64,000 nt of DNA from Salvia splendens (taxonomy: Eukaryota > Streptophyta > Magnoliopsida > Lamiales > Lamiaceae). Under the pieces are notes generated by a model. That model was not told where the DNA came from, did not search any database, and saw only the letters and a list, made by a program, of their open reading frames with translations. The translations under genes and the position numbers were made by a program. This document shows, in pieces, positions 9,791-19,354 of this stretch; within the stretch, counting starts at the first letter, position 1; each line of letters opens with the position of its first letter. The stretch lies in assembly GCF_004379255.2 (NCBI RefSeq), contig NC_056051.1:8657968-8721967 (forward strand). Reading direction: 5' to 3'.

Positions 9791-10501
9791 TTTCATCGCA
9801 CTATGGTAAGAGGATGTGATTGATTGATTGATGAGAAAATGGGGAGATTGTTTTGACCGGCCAGTCTGTGAAAAGTGTTTTTGTGATACTCGTGATGTTT
9901 CTTAAATAAACGTAAAAACTTGAGTTCACCGGTATGGATGACATAACTATTATAAAATGTTTTCGGCATGAGCCATTGAGTACAACAAGTACTCAGCCCT
10001 GCATATTATTTTTCTTATGTGCAGGTTGAGCGGGATGTTGCGGTGGATGTTGAGCTGGCTAAAGACCCTAGGATAGGTTGTGTCGTCATACATAGGCGTG
10101 ATCCTTGACTCTCCCTGAACCTTATTTATCCGCTGCTATGTTTTAAATTATGTCTTAAGACCTTAATCTTTTCGTGTTGTGTTTGAACATGTATGGTGGT
10201 GTTAGGTTTAAACGAGTGTTTACGTTGTCTTTCTGAAAATGGTGTTTTCCGAGATTTAAGTTAAATGTTCGTTTTACCTTGTTTTTTTTATATATAGTTA
10301 TATTTCTTAAGTCAAATTTTTCCGGTGCCCTTTTTAAAAGTATGTTTCTTTACGTCTTTTAAAAAAAATGACCTTAACCTTCTTTAAACTAAGTTGTTTT
10401 CTTTCTTTAAGTCTTAAGTTGTTCTTTTAAACTGTTGTCCATGCATGTCGGTCACGATCGCCGCGTTTGTGATACCCCTGGTATGGGCGGTCGTGACAAA
10501 G

Positions 10502-10513
10502 TGGTATCAGAGC
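10502..10513 (+). other. Primer-binding site, initiator Met-tRNA type
   Basis: tggtatcagagc lies three bases after the 5' LTR end. It matches the complement of the 3' end of plant initiator methionine tRNA. The same PBS occurs at 48374-48385 (-), 56576-56587 (+) and 62580-62591 (+). Confidence 0.9.
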
Positions 10514-11181
10514 TTCGTTCTTTTGCTCTGGTCCGAGAGTCTTCTTTCAGTCTAAGTCTAGATCAGTACCCCTAGACTAGAAGTGTCACGAAGGCTCAAC
10601 ATCCGAAGCATCACACTCAACCAAAGAAAGTGAGGTATGTTTAAGTTGTTGAAAGAATGCGACATTGATGTATGAAATTGATGATGTTATGATGAGGATG
10701 TTTTGGCAAGTGTACGCATGTGAATAAACGTTATGTGTGAAGATGATAATGTAGTGATATGATTATGGGGGACATGAGCATGATTGGCATGATAATCTAA
10801 ACCCGTGTTATATGTGTGAAAATGTTTTTTTGATAGTGTGATTATGTGGAAAATGAACATGATTGGCAAGATGATCTAAGCACGTGTTGTGTGTGTGAAT
10901 ATAATATTGTTATGGTATGATTATGTGAGACATGAGCAAGATTGGTATGATGACTTAAGTAAGTGTTATGTGTGAAAGTACTACGACGTAAGCATGTGAA
11001 CATAGGAAGCCTTAGGGCGGCCTCAAATTTGGTGATGCGTGACGAACCCTAGATTTATCACAAATAACGAGATAGAATATATGTTGGAAAACCTTCGTCT
11101 TCGCGTAAATGGCACGGATAAAACAACCCGCATATAAGGGCGCCCAATATAACGTCAGAGTACGACGAATGCAAGGAAGTT
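10514..11181 (+). other. Untranslated leader of the gag-only element
   Basis: No supported gene. The stretch contains repeated 'gattatgtg..acatgagcatgattggcatgat' units at about 10760, 10850 and 10920 with a spacing of 80-90 bases. Homologous leaders are 47850-48373 (-), 56588-57571 (+) and 62592-63200 (+). Confidence 0.7.
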
Positions 11182-12198
11182 ATGATTTTGATAACAACGA
11201 ATACTAACAACGATGCTAACTTGTCTTTTGGACCAGAATGCCACCAAGACGCAGACGTGCCCACAAGTGGAGAACGACATGGAGGAACAATCAGAGGGAA
11301 GTGTCGGGAATCAACCCCCTCCTCCACCTCCACCACCACCCCACCTCAACCTCAAGAGAGAGAATACATTAAGGCCTTCCGAAAGGAAAACCCTCCAAAG
11401 TTTGACGGACTGGGAGAGCCCCCGAAGGCAGAGGCTTGGATACGCGACCTCGAGCGTATATTTGACTTCATGGGATGCACCGATAGGGAACGTCTAGCTT
11501 GCGTGACGTATCAACTGACTGGACCTGCCGATTTTTGGTGGGAAATTAAACGACGAATTATGAACCCTGCCAGCCACGAGGCGCTCACATGGGAAGAATT
11601 CAAGGAAGAGGTGTACGACAAGTACATTCCCATGAGCTATAGACGGGCGAAGATAGTGGAGTTCCACACCCTGAAACAGGGAAACATGACGGTGACGGAG
11701 TACGACCGTGCTCTTTGTGAAATGACGCGATATGCGCCCGAGTTAGTGGACACCGATGAGAAGATGGCCGCAAAATTCCGTTCTGGCCTTAGACACGAGA
11801 TAAGGGTAGTCGTGGCCAGCCGCAGAGGAATCTCGTACTCCGAAATTTTGAGTTACGCTTTAGATGTGGAAGAAGCACTACCAAAGGACGAGACGACGGT
11901 GAATCCTACACCACCAACACCTCAACCGAACTATCTAGACAAGAGGAAGTGGGAAGACAACCGAGCTCCTTATGACAACAAGCGACACCGTTCTACTTTC
12001 CGCCAGACGCAAGACTATGACCGGCAAACCATGCCACAGCCGAGAGGGAATCAACAGAAGGCACCCCACTGCAACCGGTGCTCCAAGTACCACTTTGGCG
12101 AGTGTAGAGCTGGAGGCATCCGATGCTTCACTTGTGGTGGAAATAAACATATGTCTCGAGAGTGCCCGAATGACAACAAAAGGAGGAATGTGGAATAG
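11182..12198 (+). CDS. gag: Gag polyprotein of the gag-only element, with CCHC zinc knuckle
   Basis: The 338-residue frame encodes a chromovirus (Tekay/Del-like) Gag. A capsid-like domain lies at about residues 60-230; visible segments are AFRKENPPKFDGLGEPPKAEAW, TYQLTGPADFWWE, TWEEFKEEVYDKYIP and KFRSGLRHEIR. A basic, Gln-rich linker follows. Then come CNRCSKYHFGEC and the CCHC knuckle CFTCGGNKHMSREC at about residue 315. The ORF start at 11182 is probably not the real start. An ATG at 11239 begins MPPRRRR, typical for this family, but in another frame, and a Pro-rich N-terminal segment is in a third frame (from 11213), so small indels disturb the N-terminus. A TAG at 12196-12198 follows the knuckle. 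No pol follows. Confidence 0.88.
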   Translation: MILITTNTNNDANLSFGPECHQDADVPTSGERHGGTIRGKCRESTPSSTSTTTPPQPQEREYIKAFRKENPPKFDGLGEPPKAEAWIRDLERIFDFMGCTDRERLACVTYQLTGPADFWWEIKRRIMNPASHEALTWEEFKEEVYDKYIPMSYRRAKIVEFHTLKQGNMTVTEYDRALCEMTRYAPELVDTDEKMAAKFRSGLRHEIRVVVASRRGISYSEILSYALDVEEALPKDETTVNPTPPTPQPNYLDKRKWEDNRAPYDNKRHRSTFRQTQDYDRQTMPQPRGNQQKAPHCNRCSKYHFGECRAGGIRCFTCGGNKHMSRECPNDNKRRNVE

Positions 12199-12388
12199 GC
12201 AGGGACATGGGGAACAACAGCAACAACCACAACCCATTCGACAGGTGGCCCCACAGCAAGCGAGAGCGTACGCGCTGAAAGGAAATGAAGGGAAGGAACA
12301 GCAAACCGACAAGGACTGATGGGATGAAAGAGAAGTACCCCGAATAGTTTATGGAAGACGACTAAAATTTCGGGACGAAATTTCTGTT
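12199..12388 (+). pseudogene. Gag C-terminal tail fused to the last codons of a chromodomain
   Basis: After the gag stop, another frame continues the Gln-rich gag tail (QQQQPQPIRQVAPQQARAYAL) to about 12319. The sequence then becomes 'gatgaaagagaagtacccc gaatagtttatgg'. This aligns with the end of the chromodomain integrase in related copies (KMKEKFPELFM stop, e.g. 61900-61928). The deletion that removed pol is therefore visible at about 12310-12325. A second stop interrupts the chromodomain remnant. Confidence 0.7.
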
Positions 12389-12401
12389 AAGAGGGGAAGG
12401 A
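12389..12401 (+). other. Polypurine tract of the gag-only element
   Basis: aagaggggaagga directly before the 3' LTR. It is preceded by 'aaatttcgggacgaaattt', a perfect inverted repeat shared with the other chromovirus copies (rc at about 42564 and 61001; + at about 61938). Confidence 0.85.
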
Positions 12402-15400
12402 TGTAGCACCCCGGAAAATTTTTGACTTTTTTTAGTTGATGGCTTATTTTCGTTTTATTAATGTGGATGTTGATTTGGAAATGCATTTTTGGAAATTGAT
12501 TTCTATGAGGTTGTGTTAACGATGTGAAATTAATGGTTGAGAGTTATGTGGAATAATATGATATGTTTTCCAATGGGCGGGATTTAATTAAATAGGATCA
12601 TGCATATTTGTGCCAGTTACCTTATTCAAATTCTTTTCGGCATTTCTATTTATTGGAAGTAATATCTTCTTTCTTGGATTTATTTAATTATTTTGGGATA
12701 TTTATCCAAATTAAATCCAAAACCAAAATATTCTTATTTATTTTTCCATGATTTTTGAAATCTCCTATTTTTGGGAGAGGAGAAATTAAGTATTCTATAA
12801 TTGATTTCTTACTTATTTCTTTCCATGAATGAATTGGAATATTCTAGCCAAGCTTGCCTTACTTTATTCTATTAAATATTTGGAAATTTTTCTGGTGGGA
12901 GGAACCTTAAACCACACGCCTACTTCTAATTATTTTTGGAGGATTTTACAAATTTCTCTACTCCGTATTATTTTATTCTACTCCGTGAAACACCAAATTA
13001 AATCATAAGCTAATTAAATAGCTATGATTTTCAAAAATCCTCCCCTTATTTCTCCCCATAATTTACGCCTCCCTCCCCCCCCAAAAAAATCTCTCAAATC
13101 TTTATTTGATTTATTCTCCCAAATCTTCAATTAATTGTGGGATATATTATTTCCTAACTCTATAAATAAAACCAAAAACCTAACCCTAAACCCATCTCAC
13201 ACGCCTCCCTCTCAAATCACACGCCCCTCCCCTTGCTCCATCTTCTCCCACACTTGTTTTTCTACTCTATTCAAGATCCTTTCGATTCGCCAAGAGTTTG
13301 TTGAAGAATCAAGAGTTATATTCATTTCTACCGATTGTTTCGTTCAAGAAAGGTACAATCAAACCTCTATTCTTCATTCCTCTCCATCCAAACATTCTTT
13401 CGACTCCCTCATGCATCTAGTGAGTGTAGGGATTTCAAATCTAAGGATTTAATCGGTGGGGAATTTGTGTTTGCATTTATGTATGCGTTTTGAATGCAAT
13501 TTTGTGAAGTTTGATTTGAATCTTTGGTGAATGATGTGAGTTTATGGGCAAACATGATTATGAGAACCTTTTAAGCATGATTATGTGTTTTCCAGCATGA
13601 AAAGTTGGGGTTTGTTTGATGGAAGATGAAAACCCTATTTTCGAAACTATGAACCTGAAATCTGTGGTGCACGACCAGTAGCTTCTGATCTGTAATTGAC
13701 TCATCAAACGAACGAATTTTAATATGAAATTTTTCCTGAGTAAACTTCAAGGTGTTTTCCGTGTCTCGTGTGAATGTCAGCCCTTTTTATTAAAAAATGA
13801 ATTTTTAATAACTTTTTGAAGTTGACTGCGCAAATCTGCCAGAAACCTGTGTTCTCGCCAAGAATGTTTTGTTTTCTTTTTGACTGAACAAATGACCTCC
13901 GATTGATGTGATTCTTGAACTATATGAAAGTTTGAAGTGTTTTCTAAGTCGTGTAAAATTTTCAGCCTTTTTAGGAATTGGATGAATTTATGGTAAAGTT
14001 TTCAAATGAACTGCGCAGTGCTGTTAGAAATTTTATGTTCCGACCAGAGAGTTTAGTTATTGATTTGACTGACTAAACGACGTGATTTCAGTGTGAAAAT
14101 TTGTCAGGATGAACTTGAATGTGTATTCTGTGTTGTGACCAAAATTTAGCTTCATATGAGGTCGGGTGAAATTTTAGTGATTTTTATAAAACGGTCGCGC
14201 AGTTCTGCCAGTTTTCTGCTTTGATAAAAGGATATTTATTTTCAAGTTTAAAAGTATTATATGATGCATGTATATCCAAGGAACGTGTTTATTGATGTGA
14301 TCGCGTGAGATACGTCGAAATATACTATGGTGTGTTTTTCCATCTTTGTGACGAACGTTGGGTTGGGTAATTTTGAGAGAACGGTGAAAGAAACGATAGG
14401 ACATGCATGGTAATATGTTTTTGTGCAAGGCTGACTTGTGTTGTCGTTGACAAGGGTGATTGTGTATTCGTGAACTCGAGGAACGAGAGTTGCCATAAGT
14501 TGGATCGTGAATTGTTAAGCGGACGAGGTGGGCTTTCTTTTCAAACCTCTTTATTTTTCCGAAAATATGATGTGGTGTTATAAGGGTGATTTAAAGTGTT
14601 ATATCATGCCGTGATTGTTTTGATGTTGAGATATTTGCCTGATGCCTAGTTCGTTTGAGCTTGCTCCGTTAGGCTATAGGGCTATGTTGAGATTGTGCTT
14701 GATGCCTAGTTTGTGCGTCCGCTCCATTAGGCTATAGGGCTATGATAAACGAATTCAGGTCTGAGTAGGGCCGCAAACCCTATCAGGCTGTGTACACAGA
14801 GGGGATCGTGAGCCGTCCTTGCTAGTCGGCCGGTCTCGTGGGCGAATAGTGTGGCCACACTTTCGTCGCACTATGGTAAGAGGATGTGATTGATTGATTG
14901 ATGAGAAAGTGGGGAGATTATTTTGACCGGCCGGTCTGTGAAAAGTGTTTTTGTGATACTCGTGATGTTTCTTAAATAAACGTAAAAACTCGAGTTCACC
15001 GGTATGGATGACATAACTATTATAAAATGTTTTCGGCATGAGCCATTGAGTACAACAAATACTCAGCCCTGCATATTATTTTTCTCATGTGCAGGTTGAG
15101 CGGGATGTTGCGGTGGATGTTGAGCTGGCTAAAGACCCTAGGATACGTTTTGTCGTCATACATAGGCGTGATCCTTGACTCTCCCTGAACCTTATTTATC
15201 CGCTGCTATGTTTTAAATTATGTCTTAAGACCTTAATCTTTTCGGGTTATGTTTGAACATGTATGGTGGTGTTAGGTTTAAACGAGTGTTTACGTTGTCT
15301 TTCTGAAAATGGTGTTTTCCGAGATTTAAGTTAAATGTTCGTTTTACCTTATTTTTTTTTATATATAGTTGTATTTCTTAAGTCAAATTTTTTCGGTTCC

Positions 15401-15568
15401 CTTTTTAAAAGTATGTTTCTTTACGTCTTTTAAAAAAATGACCTTAACCTTCTTTAAACTAAGTTGTTTTCTTTCTTTAAGTCTTAAGTTGTTCTTTTAA
15501 ACTGTTGTCCATGCATGTCGGTCACGATCGCCGCGTTTGTGATACCCGTGGTATGGGCGGTCGTGACA
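12402..15568 (+). repeat. 3' LTR of the gag-only element (3167 bp)
   Basis: Near-identical to 7337-10498, with the same termini. TATA box at 13161, palindromes at about 14788-14799 and 14849-14860. It ends TGACA at 15568, followed by the AATTT target duplication. Confidence 0.93.
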
Positions 15569-15885
15569 AATTTTCATTGATCAAGCTAGCTAGTTTAATT
15601 CTGTCTAGATTAAAACCAGTAGTTAAAAACTCCCAAGTTAAAGCGTGGCAGCAGCCAACCCCCATGTTCACTACTCACACACTCGACACACCAACTTCTC
15701 TGTGGGATCGACCCCGAACTTGCCGCTTTACTATTAAAGTTGTGCAAAATTGAGAGTTATAAATTACTTTGGCAAGGCGGAACGGGCGAGAGCTAGATTG
15801 CATTGATTAAGTGGCAACGACATTTGCTAATTGATCCAATCGGTTTGGTTATCATTCCATATAACTTGATCCGCATTCTATTCAT
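15569..15885 (+). repeat. 3' LTR of Athila-1, right part
   Basis: Resumes with the duplicated AATTT (15569-15573). It contains 'ctctgtgggatcgacccc' near 15700, a conserved block near the end of Athila LTRs; Athila-2 has 'ctctgtgggattcgaccc' in the same position. Family motifs TTGATCAAG and relatives persist to about 15875, and 25S rRNA sequence is recognisable from about 15893. The exact LTR end is not determinable here. Confidence 0.7.
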
Positions 15886-15892
15886 GTTTTCG

Positions 15893-16141
15893 ACCTCTTT
15901 CCAAGTCCTTCCAGCGACGCATACGCTCGCCGTCCGCTTGCTGACCCGCAGTAGGGACCTTTAGCCCCCCAAGGGGTCGTAGGGTAATCCCTAGCGGCGG
16001 AATAGCCGTGTTGTCGCCTTGAAGTATAATTTCCATCGAGCGGTGGGTAGAATCCTTTGCAGATGACTTAAATACGCGATGGGGTATTGTAAGCAGGAGA
16101 GTAGCCTTGCTGCCACGATCCGCTGAGATTCAGCCCTTTTA
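15893..16141 (+). rRNA. 25S rRNA 3'-end fragment (decayed)
   Basis: Recognisable blocks are 'gcgacgcat', 'gcagtagggacctttagccc', 'aatttccatcgagcggtggg', 'tagaatcctttgcagatgac', 'gcgatggggtattgtaag' and 'ccttgctgccacgatccgct', ending 'gagattcagcccttt'. This is the 3' end of plant 25S rRNA in order. Many differences from the expected rRNA are C-to-T or G-to-A, as expected for a methylated, non-functional copy. The left edge is blurred. Confidence 0.88.
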
Positions 16142-17037
16142 ATAACTAATATGTGTTGCTATTATTTTTTCTTGTTTACAAAAACTTAGTTCGGTAAATA
16201 ACGAAGTCGGTTTTTGCTTATAATACATTTTTTCATCGTACTAATGGACATGGAATACTAGGGCCATTATGAGCCATGAGGAAGACGAAGAGTCACAACT
16301 GATGTGATGTGAGATCTTGTCATACTAATGCCTGGTGTGATGTGAGATCTTGAAGAGTCACACCTGATGTGATGTGATGTGATATCTTGTCATACTCAGG
16401 CTTTTTTGAACGAGTGCAGGGCTTCGACGGGTGGAATTGATCCCCGCCCACCGACCCCTGTTCCTGGTGTGATGTCGGTGTATTTCGTGTCCAGCGGGGC
16501 ATGCTTAGGGTCGTTTGTTTATGCTCTGCCGTCGGGGGATGCAATGCGTCATCGACTGCGAGGGGTAGGCATGCTTTCTTAGGCATAGCGTACGCGGCAA
16601 CGCGTGAGTGGTGTTTGCCGTGTATATGCATGTCAAATCCCTGCTTGGGCAGCGACGACATCTCCTCCACGCCTCTTCAATTGTTGGCATGAGCATGTGC
16701 TCATCCGATTTCGGTTTTCCTGTGCTGAATACCTATCGAGATGGGCCAAATCGTTCTTATCTTGCCTTGTTCTACCGCTCCGCCTGGGGCGGCGGCATCG
16801 GGTCGGCCAAATCCCGCACGCTTTGTGTCGCACCACGTTCGCCGTCACTGGCGTTCGGGTTAACGACCCGCAACGTTATGCTCGATCTCTCGGGTACGGT
16901 GCATGATGTAGGTATGAGGCCGACTGCCTCCGAGCTCCACAAACAAGCATTCTACACTTCGTGCGAACGACTGTCGGTTCTGTATTTGGCCTGCTCCGTA
17001 GCTCGGTTCAAGCCGTGCCGATGTCGATGAGGAATGC
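16142..17037 (+). other. 35S rDNA intergenic spacer with external transcribed spacer (truncated)
   Basis: It lies exactly between the 25S 3' end and the 18S 5' end, so by position it is IGS/ETS. It has no protein gene; small open frames here are by-products of its GC-rich composition. Its 'gatgtgatgtgagatcttg' repeats lie at 16301-16395. It is only about 0.9 kb, shorter than usual plant spacers, so internal deletion is likely. I could not find a clear pol I TATATAGGG-type promoter. Confidence 0.75.
16301..16395 (+). repeat. Short direct repeats in the rDNA spacer
   Basis: Three diverged copies of a unit built from 'gatgtgatgtgagatcttg' plus 'tcatactaatgcc' or 'aagagtcacac', typical of sub-repeats in plant rDNA spacers. 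Confidence 0.7.
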
Positions 17038-17474
17038 TACCTGGTTGATCCTGCCAGTAGTCATATGCTTGTTTCAAAGATTAAGCCATGCATGTGTAAG
17101 TACGAACTAATTCAGACTATGAAACTGCGAATGACTCATTAAATCAGTTATAGTTTGTTTGATGGTACCTGCTACTCGGATAACCGTAGTAATTCTAGAG
17201 CTAATACGTGCAACAAACCCCGACTCTTGGAAGGGATGCATTTATTAGATAAAAGGTCGACACGAGCTTTGCCCATTGCTATGATGATTCATGATTACTC
17301 GACGGATCGCACGGCCCTCGTGCCGGCGACGCATCATTCAAATTTCTGCCCTATCAACTTTCGATGGTAGGATAGTGGCCTACTATGGTGGTGACGGGTG
17401 ACGGAGAATTAGGGTTCGATTCCGGAGAGGGAGCCTGAGAAACGGCTACCACATCCAAGGAAGGCAGCAGGCGC
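17038..17474 (+). rRNA. 18S rRNA 5'-end fragment (pseudogene)
   Basis: Starts with the canonical tacctggttgatcctgccag and runs about 437 bases through 'gctactcggataaccgtag', 'gcatttattagataaaaggt' and 'ctatcaactttcgatggtag' to 'aaggaaggcagcaggcgc'. There it breaks off and copia sequence begins. Transitions such as cttgtttcaaag for cttgtctcaaag and ctactatgg for ctaccatgg indicate decay. The order 25S-spacer-18S is that of the native tandem array, so this came from genomic rDNA, not from mature rRNA. Confidence 0.93.
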
Positions 17475-17480
17475 AAAAAT

Positions 17481-18017
17481 TTGTTAACCCCTTTAGGCCC
17501 ACTGTTGGATCCACCTCGAGTGGGTTCTATCCGTCGTCATCAACAACCCCTTGGGAATTTGTTAACCCCTTTGGGCCCTCTTTTGATCCATCTCGAGTGG
17601 GTCGGTTGGTTCCAATTTAGTGGTTCCTTCGGATCCTTTATGCATGGTGGGGGCTCTATGCCCAACCAAAATGTTGGTCCCTTCGGGGGCAACGAAACGG
17701 GTTCATATCATGGACCAACTGTGGGACCAATGGCACCAAGAATGATGCCACCCGCAGAGAAGCCAGCAAAGTTTGGAGGATCTAACTTCAAAAGGTGGCA
17801 CCAAAAGATGTTTTATTTATTGACATTGGGCATCGTGAATTTCCTCATGGAAGACGAGCCGCCTGCGCCAAGTGATCAAAAGGCAAGGATTGAAGTCATG
17901 GCGGACTATGAAGCTTGGAGAAAAGGAGATTATCTTTGTAAAAATTTCATTCTAAGTGCTTTAGATGATAATTTGTACAATGTATACTCCGTTGTAACCA
18001 CATCAAAAGAGATGTAG
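17481..18017 (+). pseudogene. Copia gag (truncated)
   Basis: An open frame of 178 residues. The first 60 residues are spurious, repeating a 'ttgttaacccctttgggccc'-like unit at about 17481 and 17558. From about residue 65 it becomes Gly/Met/Pro-rich, then the typical copia gag: PAKFGGSNFKRWHQKMFYLLT, FLMEDEPP, YEAWRKGDYLCKNFILSALDDNLYNVY. It stops at 18017 (TAG) and the gag continues for a few codons (ESLEKKYS). The CCHC knuckle and the protease are lost between here and 18070. Confidence 0.78.
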
Positions 18018-18059
18018 GAAAGCCTAGAAAAGAAGTATAGTATCGACAATGTAACAGGT

Positions 18060-19315
18060 ACTGAAAATGTTGTAGACTGGGACATGTAAATTCATTGGCT
18101 AATAATAATAAAGCATCTACTTCCTCTTACTTGTCCGAGTGTTCAAATTTGTAGCATTATAGACTGGGACATGTAAATTCAAAAGTCATTAAAAGATTAG
18201 TAAATTTAGATTTACTAAAGGCTAATGAAGTGAATACCCAAGACAAATGTGAAATATGTCTCGAAGCGAAAATGACTAAGTTACCATTTCACTCAGTTTA
18301 ACGAAGCACAAAACCCCTTGAATTAATTCACACGGATGTATGTAATTTAAGGATGGTGCAAACTAAAGGTGGTAAAAAGTACTTTATCACTTTCATAGAT
18401 GATTGCAAAAGGTATTGCTACATTTAACTTTTAAGAAGTAAAGATGAAGCAATTGAAGCGTTCAAAAATTATAAGAACGAAGTTGAGAATCAACTTGGTT
18501 GTAAAATCAAAACGATTCGAAGTAATAGAGGAGGCGAATATGTAGCCCCGTTTGAGGAGTTATGCAACGCAAGTGGTATAATTCATCGAACAACTGCTTC
18601 ATACTCACCACAATCTAATGGTGTTGCAGAATGCAAAAATCGAACTCTAAAAGAGATGATGAATGCGCTGCTACTTAGTTCAGGATAGCCCCATAACATG
18701 TGGGGGGAGGCTATCTTGACAGCCAACTATATCCTGAACAAAATCCCACTCAAAGGAAATGACATCACTACTTATGAGTTGTGGAAAGGAAGGAAACCAT
18801 ACTACAAATACCTCAAAGTGTGGGGGTGTTTGGCGAAGGTGATGGTTCCCCCGCCCAAAGAAGTTACAATTGGCCCTAAAACAGTTGAATGTATCTTCAT
18901 TGGATATGCACTTAACAGTAGTGCATATCGATTCATTGTTCACAAGTCTGAAATATCGACTATAACAGTAGTAACAACAATCGAGTCAAGGAATGGCGTA
19001 TTTCTTGAAAATACATTTCCTTGCAAGGACAAATAAGAGGTCGTAACCAATTCTGAGACAAGAATTGAAGAAGAAGCCACTAGTTCTAAATCAATGGATA
19101 AAGAACCTGAATCGCGCAAGCGTGCAAGGCCCGATCCAAATGATACAGTACTAATACGTGGTAGAAGGGTCAGAACACCAAAAACATTTTGTCCTGACTA
19201 CATTGCTTTTGTGTTAGATGAAGAACCAACATCTATAAAAGTAGCTTTGATAGCACAGACGGGCTACATGGGAGAGAAGCTGTTCAAAGCGAAATTGATT
19301 CAATTTTCCTAAACC
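18060..19315 (+). pseudogene. Copia integrase (broken)
   Basis: A GAG-pre-integrase segment ([27 protein letters not shown]) is followed by the integrase core. Visible parts are LELIHTDVCN with the first catalytic Asp, FITFIDDCKRYCY, IRSNRGGEY where the second catalytic Asp is replaced by Asn, and PQSNGVAECKNRTL with the catalytic Glu kept. Stops occur at about 18300, 18426 and 18687. The stretch ends with the C-terminal region (PNDTVLIRGRRVRTPKTFCPDYIAF). The 22-base sequence tagactgggacatgtaaatt ca occurs at about 18072 and 18159, marking a local duplication or deletion. The enzyme is dead. Confidence 0.85.
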
Positions 19316-19354
19316 ACACTTGGGTGTTGGTTGATCTACCTGAAGGTGTGAAAC

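Larger units (their letters stand above)
7337..10498 (+). repeat. 5' LTR of the gag-only element (3162 bp)
   Basis: Starts TGTAGCACCCCGG and ends GGCGGTCGTGACA, followed by the PBS. Internal landmarks are a TATA box (8091), a conserved AAG|GTA site (8282/8283), three diverged 185-base tandem modules (about 8580-9141), two 12-bp palindromes (9718-9729 and 9779-9790) and a 'tgatgcctagtt' tandem duplication near 9560-9670. Small reading frames in it are not treated as genes. Confidence 0.93.
7337..15568 (+). mobile_element. Gag-only non-autonomous chromovirus-derived LTR retrotransposon (TR-GAG type), complete
   Basis: Two long LTRs (7337-10498 and 12402-15568, both TG...CA) flank a 1.9-kb internal region with PBS, leader, one gag gene and PPT. 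Perfect target duplications AATTT flank it (7332-7336 and 15569-15573), and the Athila-1 LTR reads through when it is removed. By eye the first 325 bases of the two LTRs differ at about six sites, so the insertion is fairly young. It lacks protease, RT, RNase H and integrase, so it would need pol in trans. The layout fits published TR-GAG elements (terminal-repeat retrotransposons with only a GAG domain). Confidence 0.92.
1..15885 (+). mobile_element. Athila-1: degenerate Athila-type Ty3/gypsy retrotransposon, 5' LTR outside window
   Basis: Gag, retropepsin and RNase H pieces lie in the usual order on the + strand. They are followed by a long non-coding 3' region, a polypurine tract at 6489-6502 and a 3' LTR starting TGATAAGG at 6503. 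The gag type and the sequence 'acttgaggacaagtatgt' just before the polypurine tract are typical of Athila elements. The integrase and the catalytic palm of the reverse transcriptase are missing. The 3' LTR is split by the element at 7337-15568 and resumes to about 15885; its right edge is approximate because the 5' LTR cannot be compared. The element cannot be mobile by itself. Confidence 0.85.

Noticed and set aside
10501..10520. tRNA gene (initiator Met)
   Set aside because: Only the 12-base match of a primer-binding site; no cloverleaf follows. The same holds at 48374, 56576 and 62580.
11935..12312. 125-codon Cys-rich minus-strand frame
   Set aside because: Shadow of the gag linker and zinc-knuckle coding sequence at 11182-12198.
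16320..17030. Several 60-140 codon frames on both strands
   Set aside because: They lie in GC-rich rDNA spacer between 25S and 18S sequence, overlap one another and resemble no protein.
17155..17370. 71-codon frame
   Set aside because: Inside the 18S rRNA fragment.
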